In this document: in pieces, positions 6,819-12,620 of the stretch
How positions within the stretch are numbered: the first letter of the stretch is position 1
Layout of the letters: the number at the start of each line of letters is the position of its first letter
Origin: Rhodobacteraceae bacterium UBA6141
Lineage (GTDB): Bacteria > Pseudomonadota > Alphaproteobacteria > Rhodobacterales > Rhodobacteraceae
Direction of reading: 5' to 3'
DNA length: 16,458 bases
NCBI GenBank assembly: GCA_002423245.1
Contig: DIVD01000036.1
Coordinates: 1-16,458, forward strand
The notes under the pieces: generated by a model
Databases searched by the model: none
Seen by the model: only the letters and a program-made list of their open reading frames with translations
What the model was told of the DNA's origin: nothing
Program-made: the position numbers and the translations under genes

Positions 6819-6833
6819 TCAGATATTCTGATC
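6817..6833. repeat. Perfect 7-bp inverted repeat over the integrase stop codon
   Basis: GATCAGA TAT TCTGATC, with the integrase TGA (6819-6821) inside the left arm. Further TGATCA words follow at 6794-6799 and 6829-6834, in a stretch (6791-6840) far richer in A/T than its surroundings. No run of T follows on the minus strand, so it is a poor intrinsic terminator. It could be a protein-binding site or part of the recombination site. Confidence 0.5.
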
Positions 6834-8627
6834 AATCAAATGGTCGAGCTTGAGGCCGGGATAGCTGATAGATTCGATCAGCTCGACGCGCTGTTGCAGC
6901 GGCCCTTGAGGGATAATGCCGTATTTTCCCGTCATGGTTGGCTCACCATGACCAAGGATGATACCGATCTGCGCATCGAGGAAGCCGGCGCGGCGCAGGG
7001 CATCGGTGGCACCGTGCCTGAATGAGTAGAGCGACAGCCCCCTGCCCTGCTTCAAGCCAATGCGCGTCATGTAGCGCCCGAACTCGCGCGACAGATCAAA
7101 CAGCATCTGGCCGCGCTCATTGCGCTTGGCGCCGGGGAACAGGGCAGTGCCGCCATCTTTCAGCCGCTGTTCATGATAGCGAAGCAGCCCGAGGCGGATC
7201 AGCTCTGGATGCACCGGCACCACGCGCATGGAGCCGGCCGTCTTTAGCGACTTTCCCTCGGCGGTGTCGTCGCCTTCATTCGTGATATGAAAAATCCAGG
7301 TGCCGTGTTCCTGACGAATATCAGCCACGGCCAACTGGCCGATCTCGCCGACACGGGCGCCAGAGAACAGCATGATCAACGGCACCCAAAACCTATGGTC
7401 ACGGATCTGGACATTGCCGGGTTTGGCGACGTTGCGCCATTCGTCGGCGCCCATGCAGCCTGTAAACAACGGTGAGGCGAACAGCGTGTTCATTTGCTCG
7501 ACATTGAAGGGCAAGGTCGCGGTCTTGACCTCCTTCTTGAGCGACATGCGTTCGGTCGGGTTCTGCGGCAGATAGCCATTATCCACGGCCCATGTCAGAA
7601 AGGCACCCAGGCTGGACAGGTAGCGGTTCACTGTGCGGTCAGCTAGAACCGGCTTCCCCTCTCCCTCATTGGCCTTGACGATCTGCCGAATGTTCATTCC
7701 GGCGAACAGCTTGGTTTCCGTCGCCTTGACCGGATATTTCGACAACAGGTGCTTCCACTCGCGCACCTCGGCTTTCGTGATCTTGGCAATGGGAAAGCTG
7801 GTGCCGACAACCTCGACGAAAGTGCATATGTCGCGCCGGGACTGGTTCAGCCGGTCTTTCGACACACCATTCGGATTCTCGCGGGAAAAAATCCCGAAGA
7901 TTTCCATGATGGACTGCCCAGGCTTGGCGACTTCGCGGCCCGATCCGCTCGCGGGCTTAACCAGCGGGTCGCCGGGTTGGCCGCTGTAGTCACCCCGGTC
8001 ACGTTCAAGGGTGCGCTGCAAGGCTTCGATCTCGGCCCGGATCATGTGCTGGGCAAGGCCGATCCAGTCGGGCGTCCCGCGGTTGATATGAAGCCCGTTC
8101 CTTTGCAGGTAGGCGTCCACCTCGTGTGCAATCAGCGCCGTCTCGCCCTTGGCGAGGTGCTTGCGCAGCTCGGCCACTTTTATCTGGCGCTGTTCGGCCG
8201 CGATGGCGCCAGCGTTCTGCGTAACCTTCAGCTCAAGAGTCGCGTCCAGCACGTCCAGCGGATCGGCGCTGGCAAACTCGCCGCGCTCCACCTTGGCGAA
8301 CAGGTCGGCTTTCGCGGCCTCCACCTCGGTCTCGCCGGGCAGGTTGGCGCGTGCCTGATCGTCGCGCGCCATGGTGGCAGTGTATTGATCCCAGACTGCC
8401 TGTTCCCGGTCGGTCGGCACCAGCGCGCGCCGGGCGCGAAGATCTTCAAACTCGCGCTGCAAGCCGGCGATGACCGGATAGAGGCGGCGCTTTGCCTCCG
8501 CGTGATCGGTGGTGCCCAGGGCGCGCACCATCTCGCGCTTGCCGATGATCCCCACCAGATCGAGCGGAACGCGGATGCGGGCCGAGTAGGCGGAACCGCG
8601 CCGGATGAGGTGACTGATACTTGCCAT
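6819..8627 (-). CDS. Phage-type tyrosine recombinase/integrase (DUF6538 N-terminus)
   Basis: 602 aa from ATG 8625-8627, with no good Shine-Dalgarno. It begins 'ISHLIRRGSAYSARIRVPLD', the DUF6538 strand-rich N-terminal domain common in large integrases of Rhodobacterales. A helical core-binding domain lies at ~240-370 and the catalytic domain at ~375-590. Catalytic residues visible: Arg~425 (GARVGEIGQL), Lys in 'EGKSLKTAGSMRVVP', Arg537 (YSFRHGATDALRR), His560 (LGHGEPTMTGKYG) and nucleophile Tyr569. The position of the usual His in the H-x-x-R box is Tyr here ('YSFR'), a known variation. The enzyme would insert and excise the element. It reads in the same direction as the structural genes and ends 88 bp before the portal. 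Confidence 0.93.
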   Translation of the reverse strand: MASISHLIRRGSAYSARIRVPLDLVGIIGKREMVRALGTTDHAEAKRRLYPVIAGLQREFEDLRARRALVPTDREQAVWDQYTATMARDDQARANLPGETEVEAAKADLFAKVERGEFASADPLDVLDATLELKVTQNAGAIAAEQRQIKVAELRKHLAKGETALIAHEVDAYLQRNGLHINRGTPDWIGLAQHMIRAEIEALQRTLERDRGDYSGQPGDPLVKPASGSGREVAKPGQSIMEIFGIFSRENPNGVSKDRLNQSRRDICTFVEVVGTSFPIAKITKAEVREWKHLLSKYPVKATETKLFAGMNIRQIVKANEGEGKPVLADRTVNRYLSSLGAFLTWAVDNGYLPQNPTERMSLKKEVKTATLPFNVEQMNTLFASPLFTGCMGADEWRNVAKPGNVQIRDHRFWVPLIMLFSGARVGEIGQLAVADIRQEHGTWIFHITNEGDDTAEGKSLKTAGSMRVVPVHPELIRLGLLRYHEQRLKDGGTALFPGAKRNERGQMLFDLSREFGRYMTRIGLKQGRGLSLYSFRHGATDALRRAGFLDAQIGIILGHGEPTMTGKYGIIPQGPLQQRVELIESISYPGLKLDHLIDQNI

Positions 8628-8741
8628 GACTGCACCATTTTGAGGGGTTGTGTGTTACGGTCGTGTGTAGCAGTTTCAGCGCGAATAGTCCACAAAATCC
8701 AGTTGCTTACAAGAAATGAACGGCTTAGGAAAAGTTGGATT

Positions 8742-8766
8742 AAATTCCTGGCGCCCCAGCCAATTT
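8742..8766. repeat. Interrupted inverted repeat in the AT-rich strip upstream of the integrase
   Basis: AAATT-C-CTGG-CGCC-CCAG-CC-AATTT: two arms (AAATT/AATTT and CTGG/CCAG) with a 4-nt loop. It lies where base composition switches from AT-rich to GC-rich, about 115 bp upstream of the integrase ATG. It may be a recombinase arm or core site, or a weak terminator. The structure is seen; the function is unknown. Confidence 0.4.
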
Positions 8767-8779
8767 CCGCAGATCGGTG

Positions 8780-8819
8780 CCGGCCGGCGGGCGACCCATG
8801 GCCGGCCCGCCCCGGCCGG
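8780..8819. repeat. GC-rich hairpin (CCGGCCGGCGGGC / GCCCGCCCCGGCCGG)
   Basis: A 13-nt arm (8780-8792) pairs with 8805-8819 apart from a 2-nt bulge; the loop is about 12 nt. No T-run follows on either strand. It could be a terminator remnant of the original host neighbourhood or simply a GC-rich hairpin. Confidence 0.45.
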
Positions 8820-8973
8820 ACGCGGCCCTCCTCCTGCTGTCGGACCCACCAAATACTGACCACCCCCCCGATGGGCGACATGTAACCCATTGAATTCATG
8901 CCGCCGGCTTCTCGACGTTTTGTAGATATGACCATTCTCCCGGCTTATTCATCCAAATCGGATCGGGAGAGTT

Positions 8974-9043
8974 GCGTGCGTCCGAAAGCGCTGTAGAATC
9001 AAGCTGCCAGAAAAAAAATCCGCCAGCAGCTTCGGACACACGC
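8974..9043. repeat. Large imperfect inverted repeat directly before the IS1380 transposase start
   Basis: Arms of 20 nt (8974-8993 and 9024-9043) match at 16 of 20 positions when one is reverse-complemented. The 30-nt loop holds a run of eight A. The right arm ends on the base before the ATG at 9044. A hairpin ending at the start codon could limit translation from transcripts entering from outside, as described for several insertion sequences; that role is an inference. Confidence 0.5.
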
Positions 9044-9590
9044 ATGGGTGAAACGCCACAGCCTGTCATGCCGCAGTTCAATCGGTCCCTGGCGGATCGA
9101 AAGCCGATCAGATCGGCTGACGGGCGATCCGGGGGCGGTGATGCTGCGCGAGGTCATGGAACGCAGCAGGATCGTGAACGCAGCAGGATCGTGCCGTGGA
9201 TGACCGAGCGGCTGAAGGACCCGCGCAGCGAGGTCGCAGCGAGGATGCGCACCAGCGTGCTTCTGGCCGCGCAGGGTTGGCGGGATCATGCGGCGCTGGA
9301 CCGCCTGGCCGAGCCCCTCATGAAGCGCCCGCCGGGGCGGCGGCCTGCCGAGCCGCGCATGTGGCTTCACGAGCTGTGCTACCAGGCCGCAAGCCGGGAC
9401 GAGCCCGGCGTGTGGTCCTGGTCGTGAAGGAACGCGAGGGCGATCTGCTGCCGGACCGCTTCTTTCTGGTCACCTCGCTCGGCTGGACGGCGAAGACGCG
9501 CGCGAAGTGCTGGCGCATTATCGTGAACGCGGCAAGGCCGAGGGCCACATGGGGGAGCTGAAGGACGTGCTTCGAGGTGCGCGAGACGCA
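9044..9590 (+). pseudogene. Decayed IS1380-family transposase
   Basis: Pieces of one IS1380-type transposase appear in different plus-strand frames. The N-terminus is 'MGETPQPVMPQFNRSL' (9044-9091). After a frame change comes 'IESRSDRLTGDPGAVMLREV' then 'MERSRIV' (~9097-9175). Then 'PWMTERLKDPR', 'TSVLLAAQGWRDH' (to ~9300), 'RRVVLVVKEREGDLLPDRFF' then 'LVTSL' (~9400-9480). Last is 'REVLAHYRERGKAEGHMGEL' then 'KDVL' (~9500-9571), the hallmark C-terminal box of the family. Complete transposases are about 430-460 aa; here the middle is deleted and there are at least three frame changes, one caused by a 17-bp duplication. It cannot give an active enzyme. It is joined at ~9590-9650 to a helicase fragment. 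Confidence 0.72.
9159..9192 (+). repeat. 17-bp perfect tandem duplication inside the transposase remnant
   Basis: GAACGCAGCAGGATCGT occurs twice in a row (9159-9175 and 9176-9192). Seventeen is not a multiple of three, so the second copy shifts the frame from 'VMERSRIV' into the one that continues with 'SRIVPWMTERLKD'. It looks like replication slippage and is one of the inactivating changes. Confidence 0.85.
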
Positions 9591-9650
9591 GCGGAACACC
9601 AAGCTGACCGACATTCTTGACGTGATCGAGGCCAAGCTGGCAGCTGGGAC

Positions 9651-10160
9651 GCGCCATCGGCCGGCGAGGATGCCGATGCGCCGCGCCGGCTGTTCTACGT
9701 CGCCATGACCCGCGCCCGCCGCAGCCTTGCGATCATGACCAGCGGGGCGCATCAGATCGTGCGGGGCGAGAACGTCCTGCGCCGCAAGATCGCGCCCGAC
9801 CGCGACAGGGCGCTGCCGCCGAGCCACGTCTACCAGATGCCCAGCCTGAAGATGGTGGATCTGTCCTGGCCGGGACGGCTGCGGGCGGGCGATGCCTCAC
9901 TTGCCGCAATCGCCGCGGCCCAGGTCGGCGATCCGGTTCGGTTGGTCGCCGAGCGCGAGACATGGCTGATCCGGGACGCGCAGGGCCGGGCGCTCGGTCG
10001 CATGGCGAAGGCCTGGTCGCCGCCTCGGGGCGGGACTTTCCTGCATGGCGAGGTGGGCGCCGTCGTGCGCTGGCGCAAATCGGACAACAAGGAGGACTAC
10101 CGCGCCAGCCTCCGCCGGGAGCAGTGGGAAGCGGTCCTGCCGGAACTGGTGTTCGACCGA
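9651..10160 (+). pseudogene. C-terminal fragment of a UvrD-type (RecQ/UvrD hybrid) DNA helicase
   Basis: About 170 codons in one plus-strand frame: 'DAPRRLFYVAMTRARRSLAI' (~9675-9734), the textbook motif VI of superfamily 1 helicases with its ATP-contacting Arg (TRAR). A C-terminal domain follows: 'DPVRLVAERETWLIRDAQGR', 'LHGEVGAVVRWRKSDNKEDY', 'REQWEAVLPELVF' (ending 10154). The frame is closed upstream by TGA at 9618-9620. No motifs I-V are present, so most of the gene was lost. The frame runs on without a natural stop into tRNA-Phe; other frames stop at 10222 and 10234, so the true end is probably frameshifted. The long extension past ~10160 is antisense to housekeeping genes and not real. 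RecQ/UvrD hybrid is my best guess; the UvrD class is firmer. Confidence 0.6.
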
Positions 10161-10244
10161 GCCCATGGAACGGCGGTCCACCGTCAACCGGCGCAGGCAC
10201 AGCAACCCGGGCTCGCAATTCTGATCTGTCTTGAGAGACTAAAG

Positions 10245-10320
10245 TGGTGCCCGGAGACGGATTTGAACCGCCGACACGCGGATTTTCAATCCGCTGCTCT
10301 ACCAACTGAGCTATCCGGGC
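10245..10320 (-). tRNA. tRNA-Phe (anticodon GAA)
   Basis: Read on the minus strand it folds as a 76-nt cloverleaf with encoded CCA: acceptor GCCCGGA/TCCGGGC, D-arm 'GCTCAGTTGGTAGAGC', anticodon stem GCGGA/TCCGC with loop TTGAAAA (anticodon GAA at 10285-10287), T-arm with 'GGTTCAAATCC', discriminator A and CCA at 10245-10247. It is the last gene of the housekeeping block. Its 3' end points at the IS/helicase debris and the integrase. Confidence 0.97.
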
Positions 10321-10370
10321 ACGGGGCGATCCTGCGGATCGGCCGGGGGCATTTCCGCCCTGGTGGCGCG

Positions 10371-10399
10371 GTATTAGGGGATGGGCGCGGGGCTGTCCA
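10371..10399 (-). promoter_or_regulatory. Candidate sigma70 promoter for tRNA-Phe
   Basis: On the minus strand TGGACA (10394-10399) and TAATAC (10371-10376) are separated by exactly 17 nt. The -35 matches 5 of 6 consensus bases and the -10 about 3 of 6. Transcription would begin near 10364, giving a ~44-nt leader before the mature tRNA 5' end. It lies in the only gap (10321-10425) between yacG and the tRNA. No start has been measured. Confidence 0.45.
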
Positions 10400-10425
10400 G
10401 AGGGTTCGGCGCAAAATTGCGCGCG

Positions 10426-10626
10426 TCAGTGCGGTTTCCGGCGGGGCGCTTCCCCGGCCTCGTCCGCCGGCGGATCGGGGCGCGCGGGCTCGTCTTCATC
10501 CAGCGCCTCGCCGGGGATCACGTAGCTGCCGGTCAGCCAGCGGCCGAGGTCGATATCGGCGCAGCGGCGCGAGCAGAAGGGGCGGTAGTCTGCATCGGTG
10601 GTCTTGCCGCAGATCGGGCAGGTCAT
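10426..10626 (-). CDS. yacG: DNA gyrase inhibitor YacG (zinc protein)
   Basis: 66 aa from ATG 10624-10626, overlapping the RNase E/G stop by 4 nt. The zinc site is C3-x2-C6 ('CPIC') and C18-x3-C22 ('FCSRRC'), followed by the conserved 'DLGRWLTGSYVIPGE'. YacG binds GyrB and blocks its ATPase and DNA binding. The C-terminal third is Pro/Asp/Glu-rich and disordered, as is common in the family. All zinc ligands are present. Confidence 0.95.
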   Translation of the reverse strand: MTCPICGKTTDADYRPFCSRRCADIDLGRWLTGSYVIPGEALDEDEPARPDPPADEAGEAPRRKPH

Positions 10627-11675
10627 GCGCGCTCCTCCTTCAGCAGCTCTGTCAGCGGCTGGCGCGCGCGCTTGCGTTGCAGCTCATAGAGCCCGAGCGG
10701 CGTCCAGCCCGCAAGGCTGGTCTCGGCCCCCTCGGCACGAAATGCGGCACGCAGCTGCTGTTCCAGCGTGGCACGGTCCTTCTTCGGCATCGGCGCGAAA
10801 TCCACCGCGATCTGGCCGCCAAGGCCGCGCAGGCGCAACTGGCGCGGCAGGTCGCGCGCGGCGGCGATATTGGCCTTCAGCCCCGCGGCGGGCGAAGTGT
10901 CGGCGCCGGTGTTCACGTCCACCGCGATCAGCGCGCGGGTCGGCTCGATGGCGATGGAGCCGCCGCCGGGCAGCGGCGCGACCGGGTCCAGCAGGGCCAG
11001 CGCCATGTCCTCGATGCCGTGATCGGCAAAGGCGGCGGCGCCCTCGGCCACCGCGTCCGGCGCGGGGTCGGCCCAGTCCCGCCAGGCGGTTTCATGCGGT
11101 CCCGGCGCATCGAGCAGCAGTTCGGGCCCGCCCGCGAGGTCGGCGCTGACCGCCTCGGCCAGCGCGCGCATGGCGGCGATGTCCTCGGCCAGATCCGCCT
11201 CGCCCATCCCCTCGGCGGCAGAGCGCACGATCAGCCCGAACCCGCAGCCCGCCATTGCCTCGGCGGCAACCGCTTCCAGCCGCGCGCGTTCCTCCGCGTC
11301 GTGCACCCGGCGCGAGAGGTTCAGCCCGGGCACGCCGGGGGTGACGATGGCAAGGCGCGACTTGAACAGCAGCCGCAGCGTGACCGGCAGCGCCTTGCCG
11401 GGCTCGGCATGGCCCGACACCTGCACCAGCAGCGTCTGGCCGGGCGCAAGCCCGCCGGTTTCGCGAAGAAAGCCCTTCAACCCGCCGGGGAGCCTGACGA
11501 AAACCCCGCCCTGCCCCTTCATCTGCCGGTCCACGACCGCACGCAGGATGGCACCGACGCCGGGGGGCGCATCCTCGCCCGGTTCGATCAGCAGGTCTTC
11601 AAGCTGGCCATCGACCAGCAGCGCCGCCGCCTCGCGGCCCTGCAGCGCGCCCAGCACCACGAGCCGGCCCTTCAT
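10623..11675 (-). CDS. Short RNase E/G family ribonuclease
   Basis: 350 aa from ATG 11673-11675, which shares ATGA with the maf stop; the upstream extension of the frame lies within maf and is not real. An S1-like N-terminal part ('GGVFVRLPGGLKGFL', ~57-70) is followed by 'NLSRRVHDAEERARLEAV' and the catalytic domain. The Mg-binding acidic residues are D253 in 'LIAVDVNTGAD' and D292 in 'QIAVDFAPMP'. The protein lacks the zinc-link Cys pair and the long C-terminal scaffold of RNase E (usually ~480 aa for RNase G, ~900+ for RNase E). It is therefore the short alphaproteobacterial type, likely separate from the organism's main RNase E. Role: endonucleolytic RNA processing, inferred from family. 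Coupled to maf and yacG. Confidence 0.88.
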   Translation of the reverse strand: MKGRLVVLGALQGREAAALLVDGQLEDLLIEPGEDAPPGVGAILRAVVDRQMKGQGGVFVRLPGGLKGFLRETGGLAPGQTLLVQVSGHAEPGKALPVTLRLLFKSRLAIVTPGVPGLNLSRRVHDAEERARLEAVAAEAMAGCGFGLIVRSAAEGMGEADLAEDIAAMRALAEAVSADLAGGPELLLDAPGPHETAWRDWADPAPDAVAEGAAAFADHGIEDMALALLDPVAPLPGGGSIAIEPTRALIAVDVNTGADTSPAAGLKANIAAARDLPRQLRLRGLGGQIAVDFAPMPKKDRATLEQQLRAAFRAEGAETSLAGWTPLGLYELQRKRARQPLTELLKEERA

Positions 11676-12244
11676 GCGCGGCCCCAGACCGGATAGCCCG
11701 CAGCCGCCAGCAGATGCGCGGTTTCGGTGACGGGCAGGCCCATCACCGCCGAATAGCTGCCCTGGATCCACGGGAAGAACGCGCCCGCGGGGCCCTGGAT
11801 GCCATAGGCGCCGGCCTTGCCCTGCCAGTCGCCGGTGGCAAGATAGCCGTTGAGTTCGGTGTCGGAAATCTGCTTCATCTTCACCACGGTCTGCACCAGC
11901 CGCTCCATCACCCTCTCGCCCCGACGCACGGCAACCGCCGTGAGCACCCGGTGGCGGCGGCCGGACATGGCCAGCAGGAACTCTGCCGCCTCGCCCACAT
12001 CCTGCGGCTTGCCCAGGATGCGCCGGCCGAGCGCGACGGTGGTATCGGCGCACAGCACGATGTCATCGGTGCCGGCCGGCACCGCCAGCACCTTCTCGCG
12101 GGCGATCCGTTCGCAATAGGGGCGCGGCAATTCGCCCCGGGCCGGGTCTTCGTCGATCTCGGGGGCGCGCACCGCGTCCGGCACGATGCCCAGTTGCGCG
12201 AGGATCTCCCTGCGGCGCGGGCTGGCGGATCCGAGGATCAGCAG
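11672..12244 (-). CDS. maf: Maf family nucleotide pyrophosphatase, apparently with a CTG start
   Basis: Maf proteins hydrolyse non-canonical or modified nucleoside triphosphates. The essential N-terminal motif 'LLILGSASPRRREILAQLGI' is fully present in frame. Later motifs are 'RAPEIDEDP', 'CERIAREKVLAVPA', 'DIVLCADTTVALGRRILGKP', 'TAVAVRRGERV', 'GDWQGKAGAYGIQGPAGAFF', 'IQGSYSAVMGLPVTE'. The first GTG (12182-12184) would delete the S-x-SPRR phosphate-binding part. Upstream of it the frame has no ATG, GTG or TTG back to the stop at 12302-12304. The best start is CTG 12242-12244, 8 nt after AGGG (12253-12256), which overlaps the infA stop; this gives 190 aa, normal for the family. A lost start codon is the alternative. 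Confidence 0.85.
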   Translation of the reverse strand: MLILGSASPRRREILAQLGIVPDAVRAPEIDEDPARGELPRPYCERIAREKVLAVPAGTDDIVLCADTTVALGRRILGKPQDVGEAAEFLLAMSGRRHRVLTAVAVRRGERVMERLVQTVVKMKQISDTELNGYLATGDWQGKAGAYGIQGPAGAFFPWIQGSYSAVMGLPVTETAHLLAAAGYPVWGRA

Positions 12245-12254
12245 CGGCCCGGCC

Positions 12255-12473
12255 CTACTTGAAGCGGTAATTGATCCGCCCCTTGGTGAGGTCGTAGGGG
12301 GTCATCTCGACCTGCACCTTGTCGCCTGCGAGAACGCGGATGCGGTTCTTGCGCATCTTGCCTGCCGTATGGGCGATGATCTCATGGCCGTTTTCCAGCT
12401 CGACCCTGAACGTCGCGTTCGGCAGGAGTTCCTTCACGACGCCTGGGAATTCGAGCAGTTCTTCCTTGGCCAT
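12255..12473 (-). CDS. infA: Translation initiation factor IF-1
   Basis: 72 aa from ATG 12471-12473, with GGAG a few nt upstream. It begins MAKEELLEFPGVVKELLPNA and carries 'FRVELENGHEIIAHTAGKMR', 'IRVLAGDKVQVEMTPYDL', 'GRINYRFK', the complete OB-fold sequence of bacterial IF-1, which binds the 30S A site during initiation. Length is canonical. A 147-bp gap to the preceding gene suggests its own promoter, and a hairpin lies in the leader. Its TAG stop lies beside the AGGG that probably serves maf. Confidence 0.98.
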   Translation of the reverse strand: MAKEELLEFPGVVKELLPNATFRVELENGHEIIAHTAGKMRKNRIRVLAGDKVQVEMTPYDLTKGRINYRFK

Positions 12474-12620
12474 GGTTACTCCGTCCTGATACGCCCGCCT
12501 GTTCGGCGGGCGCCGCTTAGATGCTCTCGTCGGGGCAACAATTCAAGGCTTATTGCGGTTCCCGCCCCGCGAATGTGACATGGGCGGCGGGGTTGGCCTG
12601 TTCGGGCCGGTGCGCGCGCG
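12474..12620 (-). other. infA upstream region
   Basis: 147 bp with no gene. It holds the leader hairpin (12492-12512). On the minus strand, TTGAAT is followed after 18-19 nt by a weak 'TCTAAG' -10-like word just upstream of the hairpin. This could be the infA promoter, but the -10 is poor. No T-run follows the LMW phosphatase gene. Confidence 0.4.
12492..12512 (-). promoter_or_regulatory. Leader hairpin 5' of infA
   Basis: CGCCCGCC-TGTTC-GGCGGGCG is a perfect 8-bp stem with a 5-nt loop, ending 18 nt before the infA ATG and just before its Shine-Dalgarno. There is no poly-T tail, so it is not a standard intrinsic terminator. It may protect the mRNA 5' end or tune ribosome access. Confidence 0.55.

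Larger units (their letters stand above)
8628..9043. other. Non-coding stretch between integrase start and IS1380 remnant; likely element boundary zone
   Basis: About 415 bp with no supportable gene. Part one (8628-8770) is AT-richer and should hold the integrase promoter and perhaps the attachment site. Part two (8775-8930) is very GC-rich with a strong hairpin, plus unrecognised sequence containing a run of seven C. Part three (~8930-9043) is probably the leader of the IS1380 transposase, with a large inverted repeat directly before its ATG. I see no direct repeat elsewhere in the window that would fix an att core. Confidence 0.5.

Noticed and set aside
7749..8885. Plus-strand open frame opposite the integrase (378 codons)
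   Set aside because: Antisense to an intact integrase with full catalytic set; no domain seen.
8860..8935. Minus-strand peptide 'MNSMGYMSPI' resembling the 'HS.lGY.SP' end of IS3-family OrfB
   Set aside because: Only about eight residues match, with no upstream DDE residues or other IS3 parts; too short to support.
10409..10422. GCGCAAAATTGCGC near the yacG stop as a terminator
   Set aside because: Stem of only 5-6 bp with no T-run after it on the minus strand, and it overlaps the yacG-tRNA gap where the tRNA promoter seems to lie.
9705..11696. A 663-codon plus-strand open frame
   Set aside because: Only the first ~150 codons have protein-like content (helicase tail). Beyond ~10160 the frame runs through tRNA-Phe and antisense to yacG and the RNase gene; it is open only because of GC-rich codons on the other strand.
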